From Pochonia chlamydosporia 170 (taxonomy: Eukaryota > Ascomycota > Sordariomycetes > Hypocreales > Clavicipitaceae), in assembly GCF_001653235.2 (NCBI RefSeq), contig NW_019154052.1:124001-188000 (forward strand): a DNA stretch of 64,000 nucleotides, in the 5' to 3' direction. Numbering within the stretch: the first letter of the stretch is position 1; every line of letters begins with the position of its first letter. The notes beneath the pieces are model-generated. The model worked only from the letters and a program-made list of their open reading frames with translations. It was not told where the DNA came from and ran no database searches. Below, piece by piece: positions 43,338 to 54,527 of the stretch. A program made the translations under genes and the position numbers.

Positions 43338-46300
43338 ATGTCGTTCAGATCGCCCTGTCACGATGACCCTACCTCCATGAATGAGGGCGATGTCATCTTG
43401 ATTGGTCACCACGATATTAGCAACTACAATCCGGGCCAGATACTTCCCGAGTCCCCTGAGCGCATCCGTAAGATTCGCTCTTGGCTACAGCCCACATCAT
43501 ACAATGATGTTGGTGGCGAGTATCACAAACACCTTGCTTCCCACCTACCCGGCACGGGCGCCTGGCTCACTTCAAGCGACGTGTATCGGAGATGGATTCA
43601 GTCCGAAAGCGACGGGGAAGGTATGCTCTGGATCAAGGGCATCCCTGGATCCGGGAAGTCTGTCATAGCTGCCAAGCTGATCGACGAACTTGCCAAATCA
43701 AACCCGGGTTGCCCAGTCTTATACTTCTTCTTTCGCCAGATCATCGAAGCCAACCATAAGCCTCTGGCCCTTCTCCGAGATTGGATGGATCAGCTCCTGG
43801 AATATAGCCCGCCTTTGCAGAAACAGCTTATAGCATATGTTGAGAGTAATCGGCCATGTGATACGATTCTGATGGAGGATATGTGGAAGGACCTGCGTGC
43901 TGCACTCGCCGGGTTACCGGGACGGGCCTTCTGCGTCGCCGACGCACTTGACGAGATGGACCATGGCCACGGCATGGACATGTTCATCAAAGAACTTGCG
44001 TCTCTCGGCCTGTGGCGGCCAAAACAAGTCAAAGTCTTGATAACAAGTCGCCCAGTAGCAACAATTGAAAGGCTGCTCAGAATGGCCCCGTGCCTTTATT
44101 TACGACTTCAGGAAACCATGGTTGACGCCGACATCTCAACATTTGTCGAATACACCCTAGCCAGGTGTGAAACGTCTATCCAAGCAAGCGATAAGCAGCT
44201 GATCCGAGATGCTGTACCCGGCCGGGCTAATGGGTTATTTCTCTACGCCAAGCTCGCCATGGACTCATTTCTGCAACCTGGTGCTGATATCAAAGAAGTT
44301 CTTCAGCGCCTCCCAGTCGACTTGAATGCTCTATACAATAACCTACTCGAGCAACACGCACGTCGGCCGGGTGTTTCCGCAGACATCCAGCATCTGATCT
44401 TGCAAGCCATCACTCATACCGCTCGTCCTTTGCGGTTGTTAGAGCTCGCAACCATGATTAACTGTGTCAGTCCGAACGGACCTGATGGTTTCAAGCGAGA
44501 GCTGAAGTCTACCAAGGATCTTATCCGGGTTACATGCGGACCACTGTTGGAGATCCTCCCGGATGAGACAGTCTCCGTCATCCACCATTCCTTCACAGAG
44601 TTTCTCAAAGGTATCACGCGATCGGTCGATGGTTGCTCTGGATATCCTATCCTGCAACAAGGATCAACACACTCCACACTTGCTCTTGCGTGTTTGCGCT
44701 ACCTTCAAAACGGGTGCTTAGATGGTGTGGACGCTGTGATCAGGCAACGCCATGGGTTTAGCGGGTGGACCTATACCAGTTCTTGGAACTCTGGTGATGA
44801 CTACTCAAGTTTGATACCTGAGCCAGATGTCCAGATGAGGCTACAACATCCATTTGTGGAATACGCAGTCGGCTATTGGCACCACCATGTTCACAAATCT
44901 GAGGCTGCCGGGCAAGACCAGACCCAACTGAACCTAGAAATTGGAAAATTTCTCGGGGACAGTAAATCGATGTTGGCCTGGCTGCAGCTAAATTGGCCGG
45001 ACCACTCAAACGAAGGACGCATCACACAGCTTCATGTCGCCGCCCGGGCTGGGCTCGCGGCCTATGCCAAGGGCCTTCTCAGAAGCATAGATGTTGATGT
45101 TCAGGATGCCGTAGGGAAGACACCACTGTGAGCCTGCCAATCAATCCCCAAATTCGTCGGGAATCATCTTCATGCTGACTTACGGATATAGTTGGTGGGC
45201 TGCTTCCGAGGGCTACGAAGAGGTCACTCAAGTGTTGATCGCAGCCGGCGCAAATCCAGACCAAGGTGAACCGCAATGCGGACTTAGACCTCTACACCAA
45301 GCGGCCATCAGAAACCATTACGCAGTTGTAAAAGCTCTATTAGAAGCTGGTGCTGACCCTCTTCCACCTAAACTAAATCGCACCGTCAGACCGAGCCGCT
45401 CCTATTTTCGATCGATTAATTATGCGTATGTGGGGGATAGTCCACTCGAGGCTGCTTGTGTCAACGGCTGCCTGGAGACGGTGAATGCGCTGCTTCCATA
45501 TATTGAGGATACTAATCTCACACAACGCGCCTTGTCTTGGGCAGCTGGTGGCGGGAAGTCCGAAGTCGTGTCCCGTCTCCTGCAACATCCAGAAGTGGAC
45601 GTCAACGCTAAAGTTGATGGTGTCACCCCTATCTATCTTGCCTCTGAAGCCTATAGTGTTCCAACAATCGAAACACTCCTGCAGGCGGGAGCAGACCCAA
45701 GGGTAAGATGCGATAACGGTCATTACCTGAACTGTCTGCATGGAGTATGCCAGGTAGGGTCCTCTCGCACGCCAAATTACCCGGATGCTAGCGTCCTGAG
45801 AAGAATCTTCTCGCTGCTGGTCCAGCACGGTGTTGACGTCAATGATAGCACCCCATCCGGTATGACTGCGCTGCATGGGGCGGTTGCTGGGTCATCAGTA
45901 TTGACGCAACTACTCATCGATGCTGGGGCTGATGCAAACGCCAAAGACAATGAGGGAGCGACGCCCCTATACTTTATGTCTCGGTATACCGACAGATTTG
46001 GAACACCTATAGACCCCATGGTGATCTTGATCGAACAGGGCCATGCCGACATAAACAATATACGGGGCGACGGGGACAGCGTGCTTCACTGGATGGTGGA
46101 CGAATTGTCCGCTGAGCGTGTCCTTACTTTCTTGAAGTACGGTCCAGAATGCAACGTGCTTGACGGACGAGGCAATGGCTCGTTGCACAAGGCACTTGGC
46201 AGATTTGCAGAGTTCCCTGCTGTCATCGAGGGTATACTTCAGGCGGGAGCCGATCCAAATATGAAGAACCGCGATGGACTGACTCCCCTGCTCTGCATCC

Positions 46301-49300
46301 ACCGTAACGACAACTACCATTGCCCAAAGCTTGTGGACATTCTTCTCAGAGCAGGTGCAGATCTCAACACAGTAGACCGAGACGGGAAAACCGTGTTGTT
46401 CCACCTGTTGCCATACTGGAACGTACTCTGGCGGGACAAGGCGGCTCTGGACAAGATTAGAGAGCTTGTCAGCCTGGGTGCCTCGACCTCGATCCGAGAC
46501 TTCAAAGGCCGAACAATTCTACACGAGGTAGTCCAAACAATACCGGATGGCTCAACAAGACGTCTGTGCGAAGGGTTGTCCTGTGAAGCGGACCTCGATA
46601 CCCTTGGAGGTCTGGGGCTTGATATCAAAGCCATTGACCATGAGGGGAATGGACTCCTTCACGAGCTTGCTAGTCGGGAGGATAATCACTATCGCGTCTC
46701 TGCACTTCTCCCGCTCTGGAAATACCTCATCGCTATGGGTCTCGACCTGGCGGATAAGAACCATGCTGGGCGCACACCGTTGCATATCTTGTGCACCAAC
46801 GATGGACGATCTCCATATTCCAATCGGAGAAGTGTAATGCCAATTGACTTTGTCATCGCCCAAGCAAAGAACCTCGATACTGCTGACAACAATGGTATTA
46901 CACCTCTGCACATAGCTGCGACTCGGGGAGAGCTGTACACGAAGAAGCTCTTAGATGCTGGCGCCAATCCAGCAGCATGTACTCGCGATGGTCTAACTGC
47001 TCTCCATCTCGCTTCTCGATGGGGTCAAAGTAATGTGGTTGGCATGCTTCTGGTTGCGATGGGCGCCGAAACACCGTCCATTGCTTGCAAGACATCCCGT
47101 ACAGATAACCTGGGTGGCCGGCCAATGGCACGTCCTGTGAAAGGAGTCAACGCCAAGGCATATGGGAGAAACGAGATCACACCTCTCTTCTTTGCCTGCC
47201 GGACAGGGAGACCTGAGACAGTCACCCTACTGATTGAAGCTGGCGCTGATGCTACCATAGGGAAAGTTTTGGAGGCATGCGTACAGTTTGAGGAAGGATG
47301 TCGCTCATGTAAAACCTCTCAGGGGCCTGGAAACAGCGGACAGAAGACCGAGGACAATTGGCTCCTGGTGGACACCTCCCACTGCATTAGTCCCAGGCGG
47401 CAACGGTACACGAAACCCAACCCCCGCGACTACGACCTGGGTACAAGTGAAACCAGCAGAGTTGAAGAGATTCTGGAACTACTTTTCACCTCTCGAGCTG
47501 ACCCATCGCAGCTAGGGTGCTACGCAAATGTGGATAGTTTGGTCGACCAGGCTGTTGCTTCCGGTAAAGATTATGTTGCTCGATGTTTGAGAGATGTTTG
47601 CGAAAAATATCTACCCAACCAAGCTACTGCAAGCAACCAAAGCGCAGGTCATGCGTTGGCCGGGCTCACGCACCATTTGTTGAAAGAAACATCAGGCCAG
47701 ACGTTAAAGATATCCGGGTTCGTTGAACCAGCGACTTCTAATCAAGAGCTTTTTCGCCATTTCCTGAGACGGAGGGAGTACCACTTAGTGGAAGAGCTTG
47801 CTCGTCTTGGAGCGGACTTTCTCTGTGTGCCCGAAGAGGAACGTCCTAGCAATTTGGCGATTTTAGTGCGAGGTGGCTTATATGCCCTCGTGGAAAAGAT
47901 AGGCGAACTTGTAGCAGAGTCGAGAGTCAGCCAAGCCGATTGGCACTCCTTTGGAGACATTACACGGCCCGGACTATGGTTCGCAAAGAGAGACGGTTTG
48001 AGCCATAAGGATGTGCCTGTACCATTCTTACTCGAGGCAGTTCAAAGAGACTCCCCTAACTTGGAAATGATGCGGCTGCTCGTTGATAAGTTTGGAGTCG
48101 ATATCAACGAGCGGCGATTTGCGTTAGGGAGCATGCACGTTCCTGACGGAACGCGGCATAATGTACTTGTTCCAACAGACTCAGCGCTTCACTATGCTGC
48201 GAAAGGCTACTGCTGGTGGCACGCTCATCAGGCACTCCCTTATCTTCTAGAGGCCGGCGCAGAAGTCAATATCCGCAGCCACAACGGGGACACACCTCTC
48301 CATATGGCCCTCTTCAAAGGTGACTCTCCCGGCCCTTTCGCGAAGAATGCAGCAAGGACCTTGATCGAAAATGGGGCAGACGTCAACGCGATTGGAAATG
48401 AAGGACGGAGTATCCTGGCATGTGCAGCAGATGATGTGAACATGATCAGGCTGCTCGTAAGCCACGGTGCAACCTTGGCAGCCGACGCCATATTCCTCGC
48501 AATTAAAGTAACAAACGTGGCAGGTGTTAAAGAGCTTCTATCCCTCGGGGCAGACACAAGTATGCGTCGGGGCAAGCTATTCAGACCGGAATTCGATCCC
48601 GAGGGCAGGCGCATACATCCTCATTCGTATAGCGTAACACGGTTGATGGGTGTTCCATTGTATGAGGAAGTGTTCCCTTTGTATCATGCGGGAATGTCAT
48701 CAGCATTGCGGTGGTGGCGACACCCAGGTGACTTTGCCGGGCAACTTGAGCCTGAAAGACAGATTGTTGAAGTGCTTCTAGACCATGGCGCCGACCCCTT
48801 CGCCAAGTTCCTGAGCCGAATCAATACATGTTGGGAAGCGCCTAGCGTATGTGACACCACGAAAGATATTCCTTCGCTGGAGGTGCCCGAAGCTCATCGA
48901 GAATGCACAATTCTTCATGAACTGCTCCTGGCCGGGTCGCTGGTAGATCCCTTCCTGAGCCTTCCAAGGCTAGACGTTAACCACCGAGATGCGAAGGGAC
49001 GGACTCTGCTACTGGCAGCATGCCAGAGTTCACATGGCCCTGATGCTGTCCTTGACTCGAATAAAACAGAGGCGGGTTGGGAGGGCCATAATACCATTTT
49101 TCAACGCCTCGTCTCTCTCGGTGCCGACCTCAGGGCACTCGACAACTCTGGGCACAATGTGTTGCATCATATTATTGCGGGAAATTGCTTTGAGACTACG
49201 TTTTCCGACTTTAAGGTTTCGCTGGACAGCGTTCTTCGAGAAGCGCCGGACCTCATACACCAGATGGACGACGACGAGCAGACACCATTACACTATGCTT

Positions 49301-49821
49301 GCATCCACGCCGACATATGGAGAGACACTCGGGCAGCACATGCCCTTCTATCAGCAGGGGCCGATCCCCTCGTCGTTGACAAGAACGGAAACAATCTCCT
49401 TCACGTCCTCGCCAAGAGCTTGGACACCTCCAGTCAACTAGAACTATTCCAGATCTTGGCAGGACGAGGTGTAGACTTAAATGCGCGCAATAAGCGCGGC
49501 GAAACGCCGTTGCTTATATTTTGCAAGCATGAAAGAACGAGTTATAGAGACGAGCAAGACGATAAGCACGAAAATGTGGCAGATAAAGATGCATTGCTGA
49601 TACTGCAAGGATTGGGAGCCGATATGTTTGCCAAAGATGCTCAGGGTCGAGGTCTGCTGCATGTGGCGGCCAGGACAGACGCCAAATGGTTCAAGGTCCT
49701 TTTGGACGAGGGCCTTGATGCCATGCTAGAGGATGAGACACAACAGACGGCTGTTGATATCGCTGCTGTGTCTGGAAATCAGGAAGTCTTGCAGTTATTT
49801 GAGCAGAACTCTTCTAGATGA
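43338..49821 (+). CDS. Giant NACHT-ankyrin repeat protein (fungal NLR-like)
   Basis: This is a STAND-class signalling NTPase, the fungal counterpart of NLR immune receptors, probably cytosolic. Two exons, 43338-45127 and 45192-49821, give about 2139 residues. The 64-nt intron removes an in-frame TGA, and the junction creates the ankyrin start GKTPLWWAASEGYEEV. The NACHT core has the Walker A motif GIPGSGKS at 101-108 and a Walker B segment FCVADALDEMD at 198-208. It is preceded by the IRSWLQPTSYND...GTGAWL linker common before fungal NACHT domains. A helical region follows to about 570. From about 585 to the end there are some two dozen ankyrin repeats, several well conserved (RPLHQAAIRNHYAVVKALLEAGADP, shown here as type), others degenerate. 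Only about 40 residues precede the linker, so no N-terminal effector domain is visible. Presumed role is ligand sensing through the repeats, leading to NTP-dependent oligomerisation. Confidence 0.92.
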
Positions 49822-51066
49822 TAGTTTCCCAACCCAATTGAGACCTACCAGGCACGAATTGCCCGGTGGGGAGACCAAGGGTCCAAAGACGTCAAGTAAA
49901 AGAACAGCCAACATCGAACTTAGAAACACCACCAAATGCGACGTCATAATACGATTAGTACCGGCTGCCTCAATCAGGCTCTTATCGAAATACAGAAACA
50001 AGTCAGTGTCTTCGTAAAAGGGTTGTATCAATGAACAAATCGGACGCCGCTTTCTTCTCGCCATCAGAACTCGCCGCTCGCTTCAGACACCGTTATCCCT
50101 TCCCTGGCACTTCCCGCACTAAAGGTTCGGGAAACTGTTCCCGTCCAATTGCCGTAGTGAGCTTGGGGTCAACTGATTTATTAGCGTGGGCTTGGCAACG
50201 AGGAATCATCCCATTTATGGCAAAGTTGTCAGCCTACGGCACTTCTAGCCGTTTTACGGAGTCCCCAGCATTAGCTGCTGGTAAATCGTCGAGTTGCAAA
50301 TCGACATTACATTCCCAGAATGTCTGCTACCAGGACTTTCCCAGGATGCATACATCCCATATCTAATCCAGTATTTTGCTTCCTAATAATAGCAAATAAT
50401 ACAACCCTGAATATTTCCATTTCCTCGTGGTTATCAACTCGGTTCTCGCGCCATAATCGCGGCATGGCAGTGCGGAAGACGAGCCTCAAGACCACGGTAA
50501 GGAATGGTGACATGGCAAGGACGCCAGCGGTGAGATATTATCCACAAATGGTTGTTGTACGTGAACTGACGGCTAAAGTATTGTGTGTTGGTCTGCCAGA
50601 TTGGGACCAGCAGGTGGCGTAAGGACTAAACTACGGCGTCATAGGGTTGCAGCGATCCGTGTCGTTATAACCGTTGTGACGTCCAGTTTCTCGTATTTGC
50701 CCCCGGCAAGCCGGTCTGGTCGATGCGGAGTTCCGGCTATTAGGTGTACCACATACGTCAGACATCTCCACGACAAACAATTACCTGGCCAACAAGGGCT
50801 GAAAGTATCAGCGGAGCGTGTTTCAGTCATCACTTCTCCAAGTATGAGACAGTAATTTATATATATATATATACCTAGGTATATATATATATATAAATAT
50901 TACCTAGGTATATATATATATATATGTTCATAAAACCACTGACACAGGAACAAGCAGATCCACACCAATTGATAACCTTCCGTACATTCATCCAAATCGG
51001 CTTGGCTTTGACCACCGTGCACGGAACTGAACAGTATTCCATCGAAACGCATTTATTCAGAAAGCA
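49822..51066. other. Intergenic region, no gene recognised
   Basis: 1.24 kb after the NACHT-ankyrin gene. Plus-strand frames of about 90-110 codons at 50031-50366 and 50320-50855 show no domain. A long AT palindrome at its right end is listed separately. The last about 130 nt lead into the secreted-protein gene at 51067. Confidence 0.55.
50855..50925. repeat. AT-rich perfect palindrome with CCTAGG centre
   Basis: Bases 50855-50898 form a 44-bp perfect inverted repeat without spacer, centred on CCTAGG at 50874-50879 with (AT)n arms. A second CCTAGG with further TA repeats follows at 50903-50925. Such a sequence can extrude a cruciform. Confidence 0.9.
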
Positions 51067-51723
51067 ATGAGATCCGCCGCCTTTATTGGACCTCTTGCCC
51101 TGGGTGGTCTTGTCGCTGCCCAGGACGTCCAGTCAAAGCCATTCAACTTGATCGTACAATCTGACAGTAAAGAGCTCAACGGCCGAGCTTTTAGTACCTG
51201 CCATGAGGGTGCTGCGATCGAATCAATCTGTATTCTAAAGGACAGCAAAGCTGTCTTTAACCTCAACACCACTGACGGTGCTGAGCCAGGACCAGGCGGT
51301 CTTTCCGGCGCTCTCACTTGGACCTTGCCAGCTCGTATGCCTGAGTCTAGTATCCTAACACTTTTTGCTGAACGATGAACCCAAAATACTGATATAAATA
51401 TTCCTCTAGAGCCACCCATTCCCTCGAGCATGTGGTTTTACTCTGACCCATCCACAAACGTTGCCCTACCACTTTTCTATCCTGGAAATTCCAACATTCA
51501 GTATGTTGGCTTCGACAAAGATGACCTTATGAACGTTGTTAGCTACCTTGACGACACAAAATCACCTCCCACTGGTCAGACCCCTCGCGTTCTCAAACAG
51601 TGGTACGTTTGCAATACGTACTACACGGGTTACACGTATCAAACTCTTAGCTGGGTTCTGGGCAACGGCAAGCCGCAGAATCCCAGCTGTGTTAAGGTGG
51701 ATGTCAAGAGAAAGTTTGTGTGA
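51067..51723 (+). CDS. Small secreted protein of unknown function (DUF7907-like)
   Basis: Two exons, 51067-51334 and 51410-51723, are joined over a 75-nt intron to give 193 residues. The ATG at 51067 begins a signal peptide (MRSAAFIGPLALGGLVAAQ). The mature part starts QSKPFNLIVQS and has the short motif FSTCHEGAAIESIC, then beta-rich sequence and a C-terminal region WYVCNTYYTGYTYQTLSWVLG with paired cysteines. This layout matches a widespread family of ascomycete secreted proteins of about 190-200 residues that I associate, from memory, with DUF7907. No enzymatic motif is visible. An effector-like or cell-wall role is possible but unsupported. The AT palindrome lies about 140-210 nt upstream of the start. 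Confidence 0.8.
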
Positions 51724-51880
51724 TAGAAGTGGTAGTAAGTTAGGGCAAACGGGACGAGGATAGCATAAGCACACAAATTTACCTTACATACATAATCTAA
51801 AGTATGATGCAATAACTCCTGGCATATCTGCAGTCAATCCGCATACTGTTCCATCGTGCTGAGCCAAACTGGTTTCATGC

Positions 51881-53973
51881 TCAAATTTTTGATTGCTGAA
51901 GGGGTGGACGTTGACCAAATGTCGCAAAGTCTGGCAGATCGACTCCCCAAACCAACCTACAATCCCATGCAGCCCGTTCGTTCCCTTTTTGCGATGGTCT
52001 TCTATGTGCTACTTCATCCATCTCAGCCAGTATATATTCACGGGGGATGCCTTCCTGATCAAAAATCCAGCGATTAGCGACTTCGATGGCTACCGGATCG
52101 TGATCACGACTCGCATCAAGGCCAAGTATTGTTCCACTAACGATCCACGCTATAGTGAACATGATGGTTCTACCGTTTGCCAGGGCGTCAAACAAGTACC
52201 CGCGATACTTGTCCAGGTGGTCATGCAAAGCCCCCCAAGCGTTTTGAAGAACCCTGCGAAGTTCGACAATTTCCACCCCGTCAATTGCTACACCTAACCA
52301 TTTGTTGAAAACTTGAAGATGGTTTTTGTTCAGTAGATGGCGTACAACCTCACTGCTGAGCACATTTGTGGTACCCTCCCAGATGGTGTTGACGCTGACA
52401 TCACGAAAAGCCCGAGCCATGTTCTCCGGCTCTTCCACTTCATCCATGTATCCCACACCTCCCAGGGCTTCCATGCATTCCTGGATGGATGCGACAGCTG
52501 TTTTACTGGCCACGGCTTTTGTCACCGCAGTAAGGGTCCGGAGGATCACCTTGGCATCTTCTTGAGACCGCGGAAGTGGCGCATACGAGGTGTCTTTGGG
52601 GATATCCGGGAAGGAACTTTCAGTGAAGCTTGTCAGGGCAATGGTGTAAAAGCCTAGATGCAGCAAGCCGCGAATTTTAGTCTCCAGGCCAGCCAGTGTT
52701 CGGAGGTGCAAGGGCAGAATCCATAGGGGATACCCAAAAACAGTGCGGGCTTTGGAAAAAGATTTTGCAATGGTCATACATCGCCGCATGCCCGCCAAAG
52801 ATCCGACGAAAGCCCAGGCGCGAGTGACGTTTAAAATATGGGAGATGGTGCCAACACCTCGGTCCAACTCCCCGACCAGATGAGCACGAACGTTTTTGAG
52901 CTCAAGCTCAGCAGTTGGCAACTGCTTCGTACCTAACTTATTTTTAAGGCGATGGATGCGAATGCCATTCGTGACTATCTTCTCTCCGCCTCTTTGGTCT
53001 ATGCCTGTTCGTGTGAGTGGTGCCAAGAAGGCACTGAGTTTGCCGCTGCTTGTTTTTGCCAACAGAATTGCAATATCGGCATCCGTTGCAGAAGAAAAAA
53101 ACTTGAATCCAGACACCAGGTAGTCGCCCTCTCCTAGCGTACCATGTGGCCCGGTCTTGTTTGGAAGTGGCGAATACACCGCCCAAGTCTCAGTGTTTTG
53201 TACATCACTGCCCCCAGGTCGTTCTGTCATCCACTGTCCTGATGTCAAGCAATCTTTGCGAGATGTGAGACGGTGGTACACTTCGTGAAATGGATGGGAT
53301 GACGGAAGACCCGGTAAAATTTCGAGCAGCAAATGTGCCGCTCCATCACTCATAGATAGAGGACAAGAAGTAACGGCGGACACTGGGGTGAAGAAATAAT
53401 TCCTATCATAGTCAGCAGGTGGGAGTAAAATGATGAAATTTTAGGTGAGACGGACTTGGCGTGTTGAACAATACGTTTATACTCGCCAAACTTGTCTTCA
53501 TAGCCAATTGCCACAGCGCTGTGACATGTGTTAGCAAGCAATCTTAAAGCTGATTGATAACTTGTGGGTGATTCACTAAATACGAACCCATTGGCCGCTC
53601 CCCATGCTCGTAGTCGCTTCCAGCCTTCACTGGTGACGAGTCTATCCACATCATGTTTGGCACCCCAGACATTGTATGACTTGACATATGGTGGCTCCCT
53701 TTCTGCATTGACCATCCACTCCTTGACCTTTTCGGATGCGGCCTCTGCGGCAAAATCCCTAAGCTCGGGCTCTACCTCAGCCAAAATATGTCCTGGCAGG
53801 TACCCTATTGCAGGTGTTAGCGCAAGGCAAGAGCCTCACAGACAAGACGTGTTGGACCAACAGGCAAGGAGACGTCGAAAGAATATGTCCGATGTGAATT
53901 GGTTTTCTGCCTTTGGCATAGAGAAAATAAAGCCAGATTCGGCTGTGGCCGGCGCCGCGTTAATCGAAGTCAT
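51881..53973 (-). CDS. Acyl-CoA dehydrogenase family protein, AidB-like
   Basis: Three minus-strand exons, 53973-53862, 53804-53456 and 53402-51881, encode about 660 residues. The introns are 57 and 53 nt. Both donors are unusual (GTTGGT and GTCCGT) but each junction restores family sequence: RRLLAWYLPGHILAEVEPEL and HAKNYFFTPVSAVTSCPLSMSDGAA. AidB-type ACADs are flavoproteins larger than mitochondrial acyl-CoA dehydrogenases, with an extra C-terminal helical domain. The core is visible as TSGQWMTERPGGSDV, the FAD-binding GFKFFSSATDADIAI block, and GGVGYMDE followed by RDVSVNTIWEGTTNVLS near the C-terminus. Bacterial AidB is linked to alkylation stress; fungal homologues may act on branched or unusual acyl-CoAs. 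No clear mitochondrial or peroxisomal signal was identified. Substrate unknown. Confidence 0.9.
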
Positions 53974-54527
53974 GGCGAGATAAGCAGCATTAAAACTCCA
54001 TCACAAGACAAAGCTAGTATATACTTATTATGGCCAACAGTCACTTTATGAGACACCAAACGGTCTCTACTTGAGCCCCTCTCCACCTCTTTCCCTTGAG
54101 GCAACGTGAGGGTTTACCGAGGCAAGCCACCGGGGTGTTGATCCCAGAGGCGGGGATTGGCAGGAAGAGGAGCAACGGAATAACAGTAGCGCCCGATCAC
54201 CTGCACAATGAAAACTTCTTGCAAGGTGATAAGTTAGTCAAAGGAATATTCCAGTCCAAGGGGGGACTTAGGGTTCATACGACAAAGGTATGCCGTAAAT
54301 TAACATCCTGGTCGTCAGTCCTGGTTATACATACTACTTCAAGCCACCCCAGGAGCAGGACAGCTTACCAAAGTTCGTGAAAGTCAACCACCTGGCTGGT
54401 CGGCCATAGCCCAGAATGTACTTGCAATGTGACATCCATGCTTCTTTGGCATTATGTAAGTCTAACATACAATAGGCTGTGACACAAGTAATAGTGCTCA
54501 AATGAAAGAGGCTGCTACCCAACAACG
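53974..54527. other. Intergenic region, no gene recognised
   Basis: 554 nt between two minus-strand genes. It holds the promoter of the acyl-CoA dehydrogenase gene and the 3' flank of the GT90 gene. No repeat or relic was recognised. Confidence 0.6.

Noticed and set aside
45172..49821. Treating the second ankyrin block as its own gene starting at ATG 45172
   Set aside because: That ATG lies inside a 64-nt intron; splicing 45127 to 45192 gives a seamless ankyrin repeat, so one gene is more likely.
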